Below are positions 22,514-31,107 of a stretch of 64,000 nucleotides of DNA, in pieces. The DNA comes from Phycisphaerae bacterium (GTDB lineage: Bacteria > Planctomycetota > Phycisphaerae > UBA1845 > Fen-1342). The stretch spans positions 32,735-96,734 of the forward strand of contig JANQNU010000015.1 of NCBI GenBank assembly GCA_028279405.1, in the 5' to 3' direction. Numbering within the stretch: position 1 is the stretch's first letter; each line of letters starts with the position of its first letter. A program made the translations under genes and the position numbers. A model generated the notes under the pieces. It had not been told where the DNA came from. It made no database searches and was given only the letters and a program-made list of their open reading frames with translations.

Positions 22514-23905
22514 ATGACGGAGCGATCGGCGACGCCGAGTGACCCGACGCGTGACGTGTCGAAGCCCGGACCCCGATACGAGAAATGGCTGATTCTGGCG
22601 ATCCTGGCGCTGGCCCTGGCGCTGCGGCTCGGGCACGCGTGCACAGCGGTTGTGACGCCGGCGTCGGACTTTCTCGGGTACGAGAAGCGGGCGCTGCACT
22701 GGCTCGAGGACGGCGAGTTCGGCTGGCCCAACAGCCGGGCCTACCGGACGCCCGGATACCCGGCGTTTCTCGCAGTGCTGTTCTGGAGCGGAATTCCAGC
22801 ACGCTTCGCGCACGCGGGGATTGGCGTGGTGTCGGTGCTGTTGCTGTATTGGTGGGTTCGTAAACGGACGGCGCGCATCGCACCGGCGGCGATCGCGGCA
22901 CTGCTGCTGGCTTGCTCTCCGACGGCGATTGTGTACACCTCGTTGTCCGCCACCGAGAACCTCGCGACCCCGCTCGCGTTGGCGGCGATGTTGCTCGCCA
23001 GCAGTACGCGCATCATGGCCCAGGCAGGCGCTGGAATCGTCAGCACCGCGCTCGTGCTCGTGCGACCGGCCGGGGTTCTTCTGGTCCCGGGGCTGTTGCT
23101 CGCGAGCGTCCTGGCCGGTCGACGAAACTGGGGCCGTTCGCTGGTGCTCCTGATCGCTTTCGGCGCGTCGCTGGCGCCGTGGTTCTGGTACACGCATCGC
23201 AGCGGCCTGGGCATCACGCTCTCGACGGCCGGTCCGGTCAACCTGTGGATGGGAAACGGACCACATGCGCGCGACGGGGGCTATCATCGCAAGTGTCAGG
23301 ACGCACCGACGCGTGATGAGGCGGCGAGTGCCGCCTACTACAAGGAACGCGCGATTGATTGGGTGCGCGAGAATCCAGGGCGCTACCTGCGGCTTGTCGG
23401 CGTGCGGCTTGCACGGCTGATGGGGTTCCGGCCCGACATCTGGGCGGTCTACTACTACTTTGCGAATGAGACGACCGATGCGGCGATGCGCCACCGACTG
23501 CTCAAGCAACCGGTCGACGATGCGGTGCGCGTCGAGGCGCGCCGGCAGCAGCAGGAGGCCGAACTGATTCTGGTCCGTTTTCGCTATCTGTCACGGCCGC
23601 TCCTGATGGCGGGTCTGCTGCTGGCGCTGGTCGCACTTCGCCGGCATGCGTGGCTGACGCTGCCATACGGGTCGTACATCCTGGGGATCGCGGCGACGTT
23701 CGTGGCTGAGCGATTTCGGGAGCTGACCAACCCGCTGGAATGCGCGCTGATCGCGTTGCTGCTCAGTGACGTCCTGGTCGGCACGCGAACCCTACCCGGC
23801 AACCGGTTGGCCAAGGCGGTTGTCCTGGGGCTGACCGTCCTGGCGAGTTCGATCGTCGTCCGCAAGGAATGGGACGTTCCCTTCTATCGATTGGTCGTGA
23901 ACTGA
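22514..23905 (+). CDS. GT-C-fold membrane glycosyltransferase-like protein (ArnT/PMT-type)
   Basis: 463 residues from ATG 22514, with GGAGA upstream; the much longer frame from 22175 overlaps the symporter and is not used. About ten transmembrane segments begin at KWLILAILALALALRLGHAC. A first periplasmic loop contains ASDFLGYEKRALHWLEDGEFGWPNSRAYRTPGYPAFLAVLFW: the acidic residue after TM1 and the R.PGYP.fLA block are typical of lipid-linked-sugar transferases of the GT39/GT83 type. A periplasmic stretch follows (NLWMGNGPHARDGGY, ERAIDWVRENPGRYL), also familiar from this group. Predicted role: transfer of a sugar from a polyprenyl-phosphate donor at the outer face of the inner membrane. Acceptor unknown. 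Confidence 0.75.
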   Translation: MTERSATPSDPTRDVSKPGPRYEKWLILAILALALALRLGHACTAVVTPASDFLGYEKRALHWLEDGEFGWPNSRAYRTPGYPAFLAVLFWSGIPARFAHAGIGVVSVLLLYWWVRKRTARIAPAAIAALLLACSPTAIVYTSLSATENLATPLALAAMLLASSTRIMAQAGAGIVSTALVLVRPAGVLLVPGLLLASVLAGRRNWGRSLVLLIAFGASLAPWFWYTHRSGLGITLSTAGPVNLWMGNGPHARDGGYHRKCQDAPTRDEAASAAYYKERAIDWVRENPGRYLRLVGVRLARLMGFRPDIWAVYYYFANETTDAAMRHRLLKQPVDDAVRVEARRQQQEAELILVRFRYLSRPLLMAGLLLALVALRRHAWLTLPYGSYILGIAATFVAERFRELTNPLECALIALLLSDVLVGTRTLPGNRLAKAVVLGLTVLASSIVVRKEWDVPFYRLVVN

Positions 23906-23971
23906 GCGCTTTGACGGAGTCTACCTGCGAAGGCCCGGATTCCAGACTTCAAGGTGCATCTGGAGGATGAG

Positions 23972-25630
23972 ATGAGCGGTGGCGTGTCGCACCGGCCCGG
24001 CTGCTGTCGGTTGCGCCGTGCGTTTCTGCTGGTGTGCGGCGTCGGATTCGCGATGGGTTTCGGGGGCATTCCGTCTCTGGCGGCCGCGGATGCGCCGGCC
24101 CCGGAGGACGAGCGCGTCATTTCGGCTGATGTCGTGGTCTACGGCGGCACCTCCGGCGGCGTGATTGCAGCGGTCAAGGCGCGGCGCATGGGGCGGTCGG
24201 CCGTGCTGATCGAGCCCGGTCGGCATCTTGGTGGGATGTCCGCGAGTGGGCTCGGTAACACCGATATCGGGAACAAGCAAGCCATCGGCGGCATGGCGCG
24301 GGACTTCTACCGACGGGTTGGGAAGCACTACGGGGAGGCCGAGGCCTGGCGCTTCGAGCCCCATGTGGCCGAAAGCGTGTTCGACGAGTTGGTTCGTCGC
24401 GCCGACGTGCGGGTGATCCGCGAGGACGCGCTGGCGCGGGGCCGCGGGGTGCGCAAGAAAGACGCAACGATCACCGAGATCCGATTGGTCTCGGGGCTCA
24501 CGATTCGCGGTCGGATGTTCATCGATGCCAGCTATGAAGGCGACTTGCTCGCGGAGGCGGGCGTGTCGTACGTGATTGGTCGCGAAGCCAACACAACGTA
24601 CGCCGAGACGCTCAATGGCGTGCAGGTCCGCCACGCGACCCATCATCAATTCGTCAAGCCGATCGACCCATATGTCATTCCGGGGAATCCCGCCAGCGGT
24701 TTATTGCCGGGTATCGGTAACGACGGCCCGGGGCGCGAGGGTGTCGGCGATCGGCGGATCCAGGCGTATTGCTACCGGCTTTGCGCGACGAATGATCCGG
24801 CCAATCGACGACCGTGGCCGAAGCCGGCGGACTATGACCCGTTGCTCTACGAGTTGCTGCTCCGCAACTTCGAGGCCGGCGACGAGCGGATTCCCTGGCA
24901 CCCGGTTCCGATGCCGAATCAAAAGACCGACTCCAACAACAACCATGCGGTGTCGACCGACTTCATCGGGATGAACTACGCGTATCCCGAGGGTAACGAT
25001 ATCGTTCGGGAGCGGATTCGGGCGGAGCATGAGCGGTATCAGAAGGGTTTGATGTGGACCCTGGCAAACAATCCGCGCGTGCCGAAGAAGGTGCGGGCGC
25101 ACTTCCAGGAATGGGGCCTGGCGCGGGACGAGTTCGTGGATAACGACAACTGGCCGCATCAGCTGTACGTGCGCGAAGCCAGACGGATGGTATCGTCTTA
25201 CGTGATGACGCAGGCTGACTGTCAGCACGAGCGGCGGGCAGCGGACGCTGTCGGCCTCGCAGCGTACACCATGGACTCGCACAACGTGCAGCGGTATGTC
25301 AACGCCGCGGGGTACGTTCGGAACGAGGGTGATGTACAGGTCGGCGGATTCGATCCGTATCCGATTTCGTATCGAGCGATCGTGCCGCGGGCGAGTGAGT
25401 GTACGAACCTGCTGGTTCCGGTGTGCCTGAGCGCTTCTCACATCGCGTATGGCTCGATTCGAATGGAGCCGGTGTTTATGGTCCTGGGCGAGTCGGCGGC
25501 GATCGCGGCCGTGCAGGCGATCGAGGAGCATGTCGGCGTGCAGGCGATCGACTATGGGCGGTTACGGAAGCGGCTGCTGGCGGACGGAGTCGTTCTGGCT
25601 TGGAAGGAGGCGCCCGCGGACGGGCGCTGA
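23972..25630 (+). CDS. Secreted FAD-dependent oxidoreductase (FAD_oxidored / PF12831 type)
   Basis: 552 residues from ATG 23972, chosen for GGAGG five bases upstream. N-terminal signal peptide (RRAFLLVCGVGFAMGFGGIPSLAAADA). The dinucleotide-binding site follows: ADVVVYGGTSGGVIAAVKARRMGRSAVLIEPGRHLGGMSASGLG. Here the Rossmann glycine motif is GGTSGG, and GGMSASGLG is a hallmark of this planctomycete-abundant family. Later blocks: MFIDASYEGDLLAEAGVSYVIGRE, NNHAVSTDFIGMNYAYPEG, QADCQHERRAADAVGLAAYTMDSH and LVPVCLSASHIAYGSIRMEP with GESAAIAA, the C-terminal FAD-closing segment. Substrate unknown; the family is often linked to polysaccharide or carbohydrate metabolism. A palindrome and -10 box follow the gene. 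Confidence 0.85.
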   Translation: MSGGVSHRPGCCRLRRAFLLVCGVGFAMGFGGIPSLAAADAPAPEDERVISADVVVYGGTSGGVIAAVKARRMGRSAVLIEPGRHLGGMSASGLGNTDIGNKQAIGGMARDFYRRVGKHYGEAEAWRFEPHVAESVFDELVRRADVRVIREDALARGRGVRKKDATITEIRLVSGLTIRGRMFIDASYEGDLLAEAGVSYVIGREANTTYAETLNGVQVRHATHHQFVKPIDPYVIPGNPASGLLPGIGNDGPGREGVGDRRIQAYCYRLCATNDPANRRPWPKPADYDPLLYELLLRNFEAGDERIPWHPVPMPNQKTDSNNNHAVSTDFIGMNYAYPEGNDIVRERIRAEHERYQKGLMWTLANNPRVPKKVRAHFQEWGLARDEFVDNDNWPHQLYVREARRMVSSYVMTQADCQHERRAADAVGLAAYTMDSHNVQRYVNAAGYVRNEGDVQVGGFDPYPISYRAIVPRASECTNLLVPVCLSASHIAYGSIRMEPVFMVLGESAAIAAVQAIEEHVGVQAIDYGRLRKRLLADGVVLAWKEAPADGR

Positions 25631-25632
25631 GC

Positions 25633-25668
25633 GTACCGCATGGCACGTCGGCGTGCGGTACTTATAAT
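25633..25668 (+). promoter_or_regulatory. Palindrome GTACCGCA/TGCGGTAC followed by a perfect TATAAT
   Basis: GTACCGCA (25633-25640) and TGCGGTAC (25654-25661) form an 8-base inverted repeat with a 13-base loop. TATAAT follows at 25663-25668, about 60 bases before the kinase start. The palindrome covers the -35 position. It may be an operator over the kinase promoter or the stem of a terminator for the preceding oxidoreductase; no T-run supports the latter. Confidence 0.45.
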
Positions 25669-25727
25669 GAGCGTTTCCGTCGGTCGTGCGCCGTCGGTCG
25701 TCTACGAGCCCTGTTGCCGAAAGCGTC

Positions 25728-27347
25728 ATGCGCCTCGTTCGAATCTCGCTGGCCACCAAGTACCGCATTCTCTTCGGGCTGGCCGTCCTGCTGATCATCG
25801 CGGCGGCGTTGTCGTTCCCGTGGTTTTACGTCGAGGCGATGGTGCAGGAACCGCCGTTTCGGGAGGCGAAGCGCGCTGCGGACGACTATTTCCAGCATGT
25901 CCTGGCGCTCCCGGACGCGCAGCCGCCGGCTGCCCACGAAGACCTCTACTCGGATGAGCGACAGACGACGGGCAGGCCCCGGTTCGTGCGGTATACGTTT
26001 GACGCGGACGACCCGCACTCCATGCTGGTCGCTGGGCCGGAGGATCCGTTCATCGCGCGGTCGTTGATCGACTTTGCTCGGCGGCACGATCGCGACACGC
26101 GATACCGGTTGATCGAGGATGAGGATGAGGATGAGGACGGGAACAAGGGTACGCTGCGTTTTCACTACGCGCGCGCTGTTCGGGTCACCAAGAGTTGTCT
26201 GACGTGTCATAGTGAGGGGAGTGCCGGCCGGCCGTTTCGCGAGAATCAGTTGGCGGGGATCATCACCTTGTCGCTGCCGGCGGAGCGAATGCGACGAGCG
26301 TTGGTGTTCAACCGGGCGGTGTTGATCGCCGCGGGCGCGTTGGCCGGCATTCTGGCGATTCTCGTGTTTTACCTCATTACGCAGCGGTACATCCTGTCGC
26401 CGATCCATGAGTTGCGGTCGGTCGCGATGCGCGTCGCGGATGGTGACCTGGGTGTTCGGTCGACGCTCGAGACCGGCGACGAGTTCGAGCAGCTCTCGGA
26501 TACTTTGAACGTGATGCTCGAGCGACTGCGGATTCAGCAGGATGAGTTGCGGAATGCGAACCGTCTGTTGGACGAGAAGCTGGGTCAGATGGCCGAGAGC
26601 AACGTTGCGTTGTACGAGGCGAATCGGATCAAGAGCGATTTCCTGGCGAATGTCTCGCACGAGCTGCGGACGCCGTTGACGAGCATTATTGGATTTGCGG
26701 AGCTGTTGCGCGAATCGCCGCCGGACGAGCGGGCAAAGGTCGAGCGGTTTTCGGAGAACATTCTGATCTCCGGGCGAATTCTGCTGGAGATTATCAACGA
26801 CCTGCTGGATCTCGCGAAGATTGAGGCCGGGAAAGTCGAGCTACACATCGAGCCGGTCGATATCGGCGAGCTGTGCGCAACGCTGATCGACTTTACGCGC
26901 CCGTTGGCGGATCAGAAGATGTTGCGGCACGAGTTTCGGGTGCAAGGTACGCTGCCAACGCCGACGACCGATCGCGGCAAGCTGCGGCAAATCCTTTTCA
27001 ATCTGCTCTCCAATGCCATCAAGTTCACGCCGACACATGGCCGTGTCGTGATGACGGCGGAGCCCGGACCGGACGGTGGCGTGCGGATCGCGGTCCAGGA
27101 CAACGGGCCGGGTATCGCATCCGAAGCGCAGCAGATGATCTTCGAGAAGTTTCGGCAGATGGATCAGTCGAAGACGCGTGAGCAGGGCGGCACCGGGCTC
27201 GGACTCGCGATCGCGCGCGAGCTGACGACGATGCTTGGCGGCGAGATCGGGGTCATCAGCGCCCCGAACGAAGGAGCGACTTTCTGGGTCACGCTGCCCG
27301 CCAGCGCGCCGCGCGAGTCTGAACGGCCTGCTGTTTCGCTGGTGTAA
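25728..27347 (+). CDS. Haem-motif (CxxCH) membrane sensor histidine kinase
   Basis: 539 residues from ATG 25728. TM1 is RILFGLAVLLIIAAALSF. A periplasmic domain of about 190 residues follows, with VQEPPFREAKRAADDYFQHVLA and KSCLTCHSEG: a CxxCH haem-attachment motif in the layout of Tll0287-like/DUF3365 sensors. TM2 is AVLIAAGALAGILAILVFYLI. Then HAMP (SPIHELRSVAMRVADGDLGVRS), a short coiled coil, HisKA with NVSHELRTPLTSIIGFAELL (phospho-His in SHELRTP), and HATPase_c with an N box (ILFNLLSNAIKFTP), G1 (VQDNGPGI), an F box (IFEKFRQMD) and G2 (GGTGLGLAIA). Predicted to sense redox state, NO or a ligand through covalent haem. No response regulator is adjacent. An acidic stretch arises from a GAGGAT microsatellite. 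Confidence 0.88.
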   Translation: MRLVRISLATKYRILFGLAVLLIIAAALSFPWFYVEAMVQEPPFREAKRAADDYFQHVLALPDAQPPAAHEDLYSDERQTTGRPRFVRYTFDADDPHSMLVAGPEDPFIARSLIDFARRHDRDTRYRLIEDEDEDEDGNKGTLRFHYARAVRVTKSCLTCHSEGSAGRPFRENQLAGIITLSLPAERMRRALVFNRAVLIAAGALAGILAILVFYLITQRYILSPIHELRSVAMRVADGDLGVRSTLETGDEFEQLSDTLNVMLERLRIQQDELRNANRLLDEKLGQMAESNVALYEANRIKSDFLANVSHELRTPLTSIIGFAELLRESPPDERAKVERFSENILISGRILLEIINDLLDLAKIEAGKVELHIEPVDIGELCATLIDFTRPLADQKMLRHEFRVQGTLPTPTTDRGKLRQILFNLLSNAIKFTPTHGRVVMTAEPGPDGGVRIAVQDNGPGIASEAQQMIFEKFRQMDQSKTREQGGTGLGLAIARELTTMLGGEIGVISAPNEGATFWVTLPASAPRESERPAVSLV

Positions 27348-27367
27348 TGGGACCGGGAGGTGCGCCC

Positions 27368-28189
27368 ATGCAAGGTCGATCGAGCGCTGACGACACGCCG
27401 CAAGCCGGCTGGGATCCAGTGCAGTATGGCAAGTATGCCGCCGAGCGCTTCCGGCCCGCGATGGACCTGTTGCGACAAGTGCCGCTGGCTACGGCGCGAG
27501 TTGTCGTCGATCTGGGTTGCGGGACCGGAGAGCTGACGCGAATCATGGCACAGCGCTGGCCGTCGGCGAAGGTGATCGGAATCGATCGGTCGCGCGAGAT
27601 GCTGGATCGTGCCCGGGCTGCGGGGCTCGACGCGGTTCAGTGGTGCACCGGAGATATCGCGGATTGGGTGCCCGATCAGCCGTGCGATCTGATCTACGCC
27701 AACGCATCGCTACAGTGGCTCGAGGATCACCGGACGCTTTTCCCGCGGCTGTTGACGTACGTGTCCGCCGGCGGATTCCTCGCAGTGCAGATGCCGCTGA
27801 GCTGGGGTGCGCCATCCCATCGGCTGATGCGCGAAACGCTCAACGACGGAGGGCCCGGCGGTGCGCCGCTGGGGACCGAAGGCCTGCGCCGACTGGCGGC
27901 GCGCGAGTGGGTTGAATCAGCGCCGGCGTACCACGAGCTGCTCGCTCCGGGAACGCGGCATCTGGACATCTGGGAAACGACGTATCTGCACATCCTCGAA
28001 GGCCCCGATCCTGTGCTGGAGTGGGTTCGCGGAACGGGCCTGCGGCCGATCCTCGAAGGCTTGGTCGACGACGAACGTGCAACATTCCTTGCTGCGTATC
28101 GTTCCCGGCTACGCACGGCCTACCCGCCGACCGCGGACGGTCGAACCTTGTTTCCGTTTCGGCGGCTGTTCATCGTCGCTGGCGTGTGA
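27368..28189 (+). CDS. Class I SAM methyltransferase, trans-aconitate 2-methyltransferase-like
   Basis: 273 residues from ATG 27368, which has GGGAGGTG seven bases upstream; ATG 27347 overlaps the kinase stop but lacks a ribosome-binding site. WDPVQYGKYAAERFRPAMDLL is the Tam-type N-terminus. VVVDLGCGTGELTRIMAQRWP is SAM motif I, VIGIDRSREMLDRARAAG supplies the acidic residue binding the ribose, and CDLIYANASLQWLEDHRTLFPRLL is motif II/III. The C-terminus (RSRLRTAYPPTADGRTLFPFRRLFIVA) also follows Tam. Known: Tam methylates trans-aconitate, a spontaneous by-product of the TCA cycle, using SAM. The family contains proteins with other substrates, so the assignment is good but not certain. Confidence 0.8.
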   Translation: MQGRSSADDTPQAGWDPVQYGKYAAERFRPAMDLLRQVPLATARVVVDLGCGTGELTRIMAQRWPSAKVIGIDRSREMLDRARAAGLDAVQWCTGDIADWVPDQPCDLIYANASLQWLEDHRTLFPRLLTYVSAGGFLAVQMPLSWGAPSHRLMRETLNDGGPGGAPLGTEGLRRLAAREWVESAPAYHELLAPGTRHLDIWETTYLHILEGPDPVLEWVRGTGLRPILEGLVDDERATFLAAYRSRLRTAYPPTADGRTLFPFRRLFIVAGV

Positions 28190-28469
28190 GAGGCGTTGGC
28201 GGGTGAGACGCGCGACCCGCCTAGCGAGACGTTTGGCCACCCTGTGAGACGCGACTACGAGCCCGGAGCGCAGGCGACGGGTTCTTCGTCGCGCGCACCT
28301 TGATCCCCTCGCTCGCGCTCGGGGCTCGTTGTGTTGAGTTGTTTGGTTCGTGCTGGTGATAGGGGACCGATGGAAACATCCCCACCCCAAGATGGGGTGG
28401 GGCACCGACAATCGGTCCGCTCCACGACGACGAGTTCCGAGCGCACGCGAGGGGGGCCGGCTCAGGTGA
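28190..28469. repeat. Intergenic gap of palindromic repeats between convergent genes
   Basis: No gene. GAGCGCAAGCGA-family arms occur in both orientations at 28258-28280 and 28305-28328, with a third, degraded arm at 28431-28455. Between them is a perfect hairpin, CCCCACCCCA (28380-28389) pairing with TGGGGTGGGG (28393-28402) over a 3-base loop. Lying between convergent genes, these hairpins could also stop transcription, although there are no T-runs. Confidence 0.7.
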
Positions 28470-30923
28470 CTAGCGGCTTCGCACGAGTCTTGCCGAGGCC
28501 CAGTTGACGGACACGTCCGGCGGTGTGTTCTCACGCTGCTCGACCCCGAGCGTGATCGTGCCGGCGTCGTCGGGCAGCGTGATGCTGAGCGGCACATCGA
28601 CCGCATCGCGGGTCAGCAGTCGACGATGGATCTCGCGCCCGTCCACGCTGACGACCACATCGACCGCGGCGTCCTGGGCCAGCGGAGTGCCGTTGGTCTG
28701 CTCCGCCAGGCAGAGCGTGGACTCGAGTCGCGTGAATCCTGGTGGCAAGTCGAACGTCAGCGCGCAGCCGGCGCGCAGGCCGATGCCGCGCAGGTGCGTC
28801 TTGGTACCCGTTCGCAGGCGGCCACCACCGACCTCCCGGTCGAGGCGGTAACAGTCCGGACCCGGATTGTCAGTCGGCTTGAGCCGGCTGACGTGCAGGA
28901 TCCCGAACGTGGACATGCGTTCGATCTGCGACGGTTCGCGGTACTCGCCGTCTTCGCGGATTCGAAACACCAGGTACGGAGAGTTGTCGCAGTCTTCGAA
29001 CGTCGTACAGGGATAGACCAGTTCCGCAAACTCCGGCGCGCGAGCGAGTTGGCGGCGAAGCGGGCGGTGTCCGCGATCGCAGATCACATATTTGGCCCGA
29101 AAGTGAGTCTTGATATCGGCGAGCGAAATGCGGATCTGCTCCGTTCGCTGCGTACCATCCGGTGTCGTGATCTCGACGTTGGCGTTGGTTGGTGCCTGAC
29201 CGCGCGTGATCTTGACGAACCGCTCCCACAGCGCGGGCTGGCGTGCGTGCGTGAACTTCGGATCGAGCCCGACGATGTAGTAGTTGTGGTGGTTGTGATA
29301 AAAGAACAGGCCGAACTCGTCCCAGTCGTCGGTGAAGATGATGTCTCCAGGCTGCGAGTCACGTTCGATGAAGGCCAGGGCATCACGTACGGACTTCACG
29401 TCGTACGTGCAACGGACGTCGCGTTGTACGCCGCGGAGGTTCGGGCCGGCAACGAGCGTGGCCGTGCCGACGAACGCAACGCCGAAGATCATTACAACGC
29501 CGACGCTACGAATGGTTTGCCCCCAACCGCGGCGCAAGAACAACTCGCGTATGACAAGAAAGGCAACGTATGCACTGGCCGCGATTATCAGAGAGGGGTC
29601 TCCGACGATTACACGGGTCAACGCGACCCAGTCTCGTTCGCCCGGGCGAACACCCCAATCGGCCAGGAAACGGAAAGCGTTGACCACGGAGGCGATCCCG
29701 ACGGCCACGATGGTCAGGAGCGTCGCGGTGCGAACGAACATCGTGAGGTTCGGCTCTTCCGCCGTGTCGGGGCGGTGCCACCATTCACTCACCTTGGCGA
29801 GGACCGGGGCGAGCATGTAGCCGGACGAGAGCAGCGCGAACATGGGCCAATACTCGATGAAACGACGGGCCTTGCAGGTCAATAGCAGGAAGATGAAGCT
29901 GAGCACCAGCAGGGCCGTCTCCTGGCCATTCAGCCGTGGCCCGCTCCGCAGGCGGACGACGAGCGCGACGACCCAGATCCCGAAGAGCGGGCCGGTCATC
30001 CCCATGAACCACCACAGGTTCTCGTATGGCTTCCATTCACGCCCGACGGCGATGTCGGGCGTCAAGCCGGAGCCGAACACCTGTAGCAGCAAGAATTCGT
30101 ACATTCCGCGCACGTAAGGGTATGTGAAGACCCCCACGGCCCACCCGCCGACCGCTAGCAGCACCATCTTCCATGGAAACTCCCGGTCTTCGCGCGGGCC
30201 GAACAACAGACAGAAGGAGTAGACCGCAACCAGAACGGGCGAGAACATCACCGCGCCGAGATATAAGTGGCCGTACAGTGCGATAACGACCGCCGACCAG
30301 ACGTAGCGTCGTTTGAACATCAGTAAAAGAATCGCGAGCATGAACATCAGCGACGGGGCAATCGCCCGGACGTAGGCGTGTCGTTGGAAGAACTGGCTGG
30401 GAAGAACCAGGAACGCGATCAACCACAGCCAGCGCCAGCGGACGCCGGCGTGCATCAGCAGCAGGTTGTAGAGCGTGAGGATCGCTCCGAAGAATGCGCA
30501 GATGCCCCAGCGCCCGCCGGTCGCGAAATCGCCGGTGGTCCAGTAGCCGGCGTACACGAACGGCATCAGCAGGACGTGGAAGCCGTAGTGGTGGCTGACG
30601 AAGTCATGGCCGGCGTTGGTGAAGTAGGCGTATTGCAGCCATGGAAACTGGCCGACCAGTCCGACCTGCGGCAATAGCGCGGCCATTTTGATGTGGTACC
30701 AGGAGTCATGGGCCGGGACACCGACGTAGTCGCCGTTGATCGTTCCGGTGCCGCTGTAGAAGAACTGCATCAGGCAGAAGCCGGCGATGAACACCACGAT
30801 GGATTCGATCCAGCGCCACACCGCGGTGTCCGACGCGGAGCCGGGGGCATGCGGTGTCGGGATCGATCGGGTCATCGTGTTGCGTCCGTGCGGAGAGTCC
30901 GTCTGCGTCAGGAAGGCCAGCAT
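28470..30923 (-). CDS. GT-C membrane glycosyltransferase fused to a C-terminal NPCBM/NEW2-like domain
   Basis: 817 residues from ATG 30923, which has GGAG six bases upstream and a TATACT -10 box about 20 bases upstream; ATG 30875 (MTRSIPTP) is an alternative. About a dozen TM segments cover residues ~25-500. The first periplasmic loop holds GVPAHDSWYHIKMAALLPQ and DFVSHHYGFH, resembling the acidic catalytic loop of STT3/PMT-type enzymes. A soluble domain follows with GDIIFTDDWDEFGLFFYHNHHNYYIVGLDP, as in many membrane mannosyl/oligosaccharyl-transferase-like proteins. The last ~135 residues (KTHLRGIGLRAGCALTFDLP, LCLAEQTNGTPLAQDAAVDVVV, LGVEQRENTPPDVSVNWASARL) match the galactose-binding-like NPCBM/NEW2 fold. 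Predicted role: lipid-linked sugar transfer to surface glycans or proteins. The fusion is unusual. Confidence 0.75.
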   Translation of the reverse strand: MLAFLTQTDSPHGRNTMTRSIPTPHAPGSASDTAVWRWIESIVVFIAGFCLMQFFYSGTGTINGDYVGVPAHDSWYHIKMAALLPQVGLVGQFPWLQYAYFTNAGHDFVSHHYGFHVLLMPFVYAGYWTTGDFATGGRWGICAFFGAILTLYNLLLMHAGVRWRWLWLIAFLVLPSQFFQRHAYVRAIAPSLMFMLAILLLMFKRRYVWSAVVIALYGHLYLGAVMFSPVLVAVYSFCLLFGPREDREFPWKMVLLAVGGWAVGVFTYPYVRGMYEFLLLQVFGSGLTPDIAVGREWKPYENLWWFMGMTGPLFGIWVVALVVRLRSGPRLNGQETALLVLSFIFLLLTCKARRFIEYWPMFALLSSGYMLAPVLAKVSEWWHRPDTAEEPNLTMFVRTATLLTIVAVGIASVVNAFRFLADWGVRPGERDWVALTRVIVGDPSLIIAASAYVAFLVIRELFLRRGWGQTIRSVGVVMIFGVAFVGTATLVAGPNLRGVQRDVRCTYDVKSVRDALAFIERDSQPGDIIFTDDWDEFGLFFYHNHHNYYIVGLDPKFTHARQPALWERFVKITRGQAPTNANVEITTPDGTQRTEQIRISLADIKTHFRAKYVICDRGHRPLRRQLARAPEFAELVYPCTTFEDCDNSPYLVFRIREDGEYREPSQIERMSTFGILHVSRLKPTDNPGPDCYRLDREVGGGRLRTGTKTHLRGIGLRAGCALTFDLPPGFTRLESTLCLAEQTNGTPLAQDAAVDVVVSVDGREIHRRLLTRDAVDVPLSITLPDDAGTITLGVEQRENTPPDVSVNWASARLVRSR

Positions 30924-30942
30924 GACCAGCTCCAGGGTTGGC

Positions 30943-30948
30943 AGTATA
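30943..30948 (-). promoter_or_regulatory. Candidate -10 box (TATACT) for the GT-C/NPCBM gene
   Basis: On the minus strand TATACT lies about 20 bases upstream of ATG 30923, followed by the GGAG ribosome-binding site. No clear -35. Its position favours the 30923 start over the longer open frame to 31070. Confidence 0.4.
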
Positions 30949-30991
30949 CGTTGTTTCGATTGAGCCCGTGAGTCCCGCGACGAGGGGGACC

Positions 30992-31020
30992 GTGCGGCGG
31001 GCGCATTAACCCGGCCGCAC
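30992..31020 (-). terminator. Possible terminator hairpin after the Asn-rich lipoprotein gene
   Basis: GTGCGGC-GGG and CCC-GGCCGCAC pair around an 8-base loop with one bulged base. It lies downstream of the minus-strand lipoprotein stop at 31108. No T-run follows, so it is only a weak intrinsic-terminator candidate. Confidence 0.3.
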
Positions 31021-31107
31021 GATCCATCACGGGGTTTCCGTGGTCTTGCCGAAAGACGCCAGGCGAGCACTGTGCGGATGACCCGCCCGGCGTCGTCGGA
31101 CCCGAGG

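Noticed and set aside
28626..29885. A 419-codon plus-strand frame across the GT-C gene
   Set aside because: It is opposite a coherent membrane protein, lacks a start signal and known motifs, and shows typical antisense composition.
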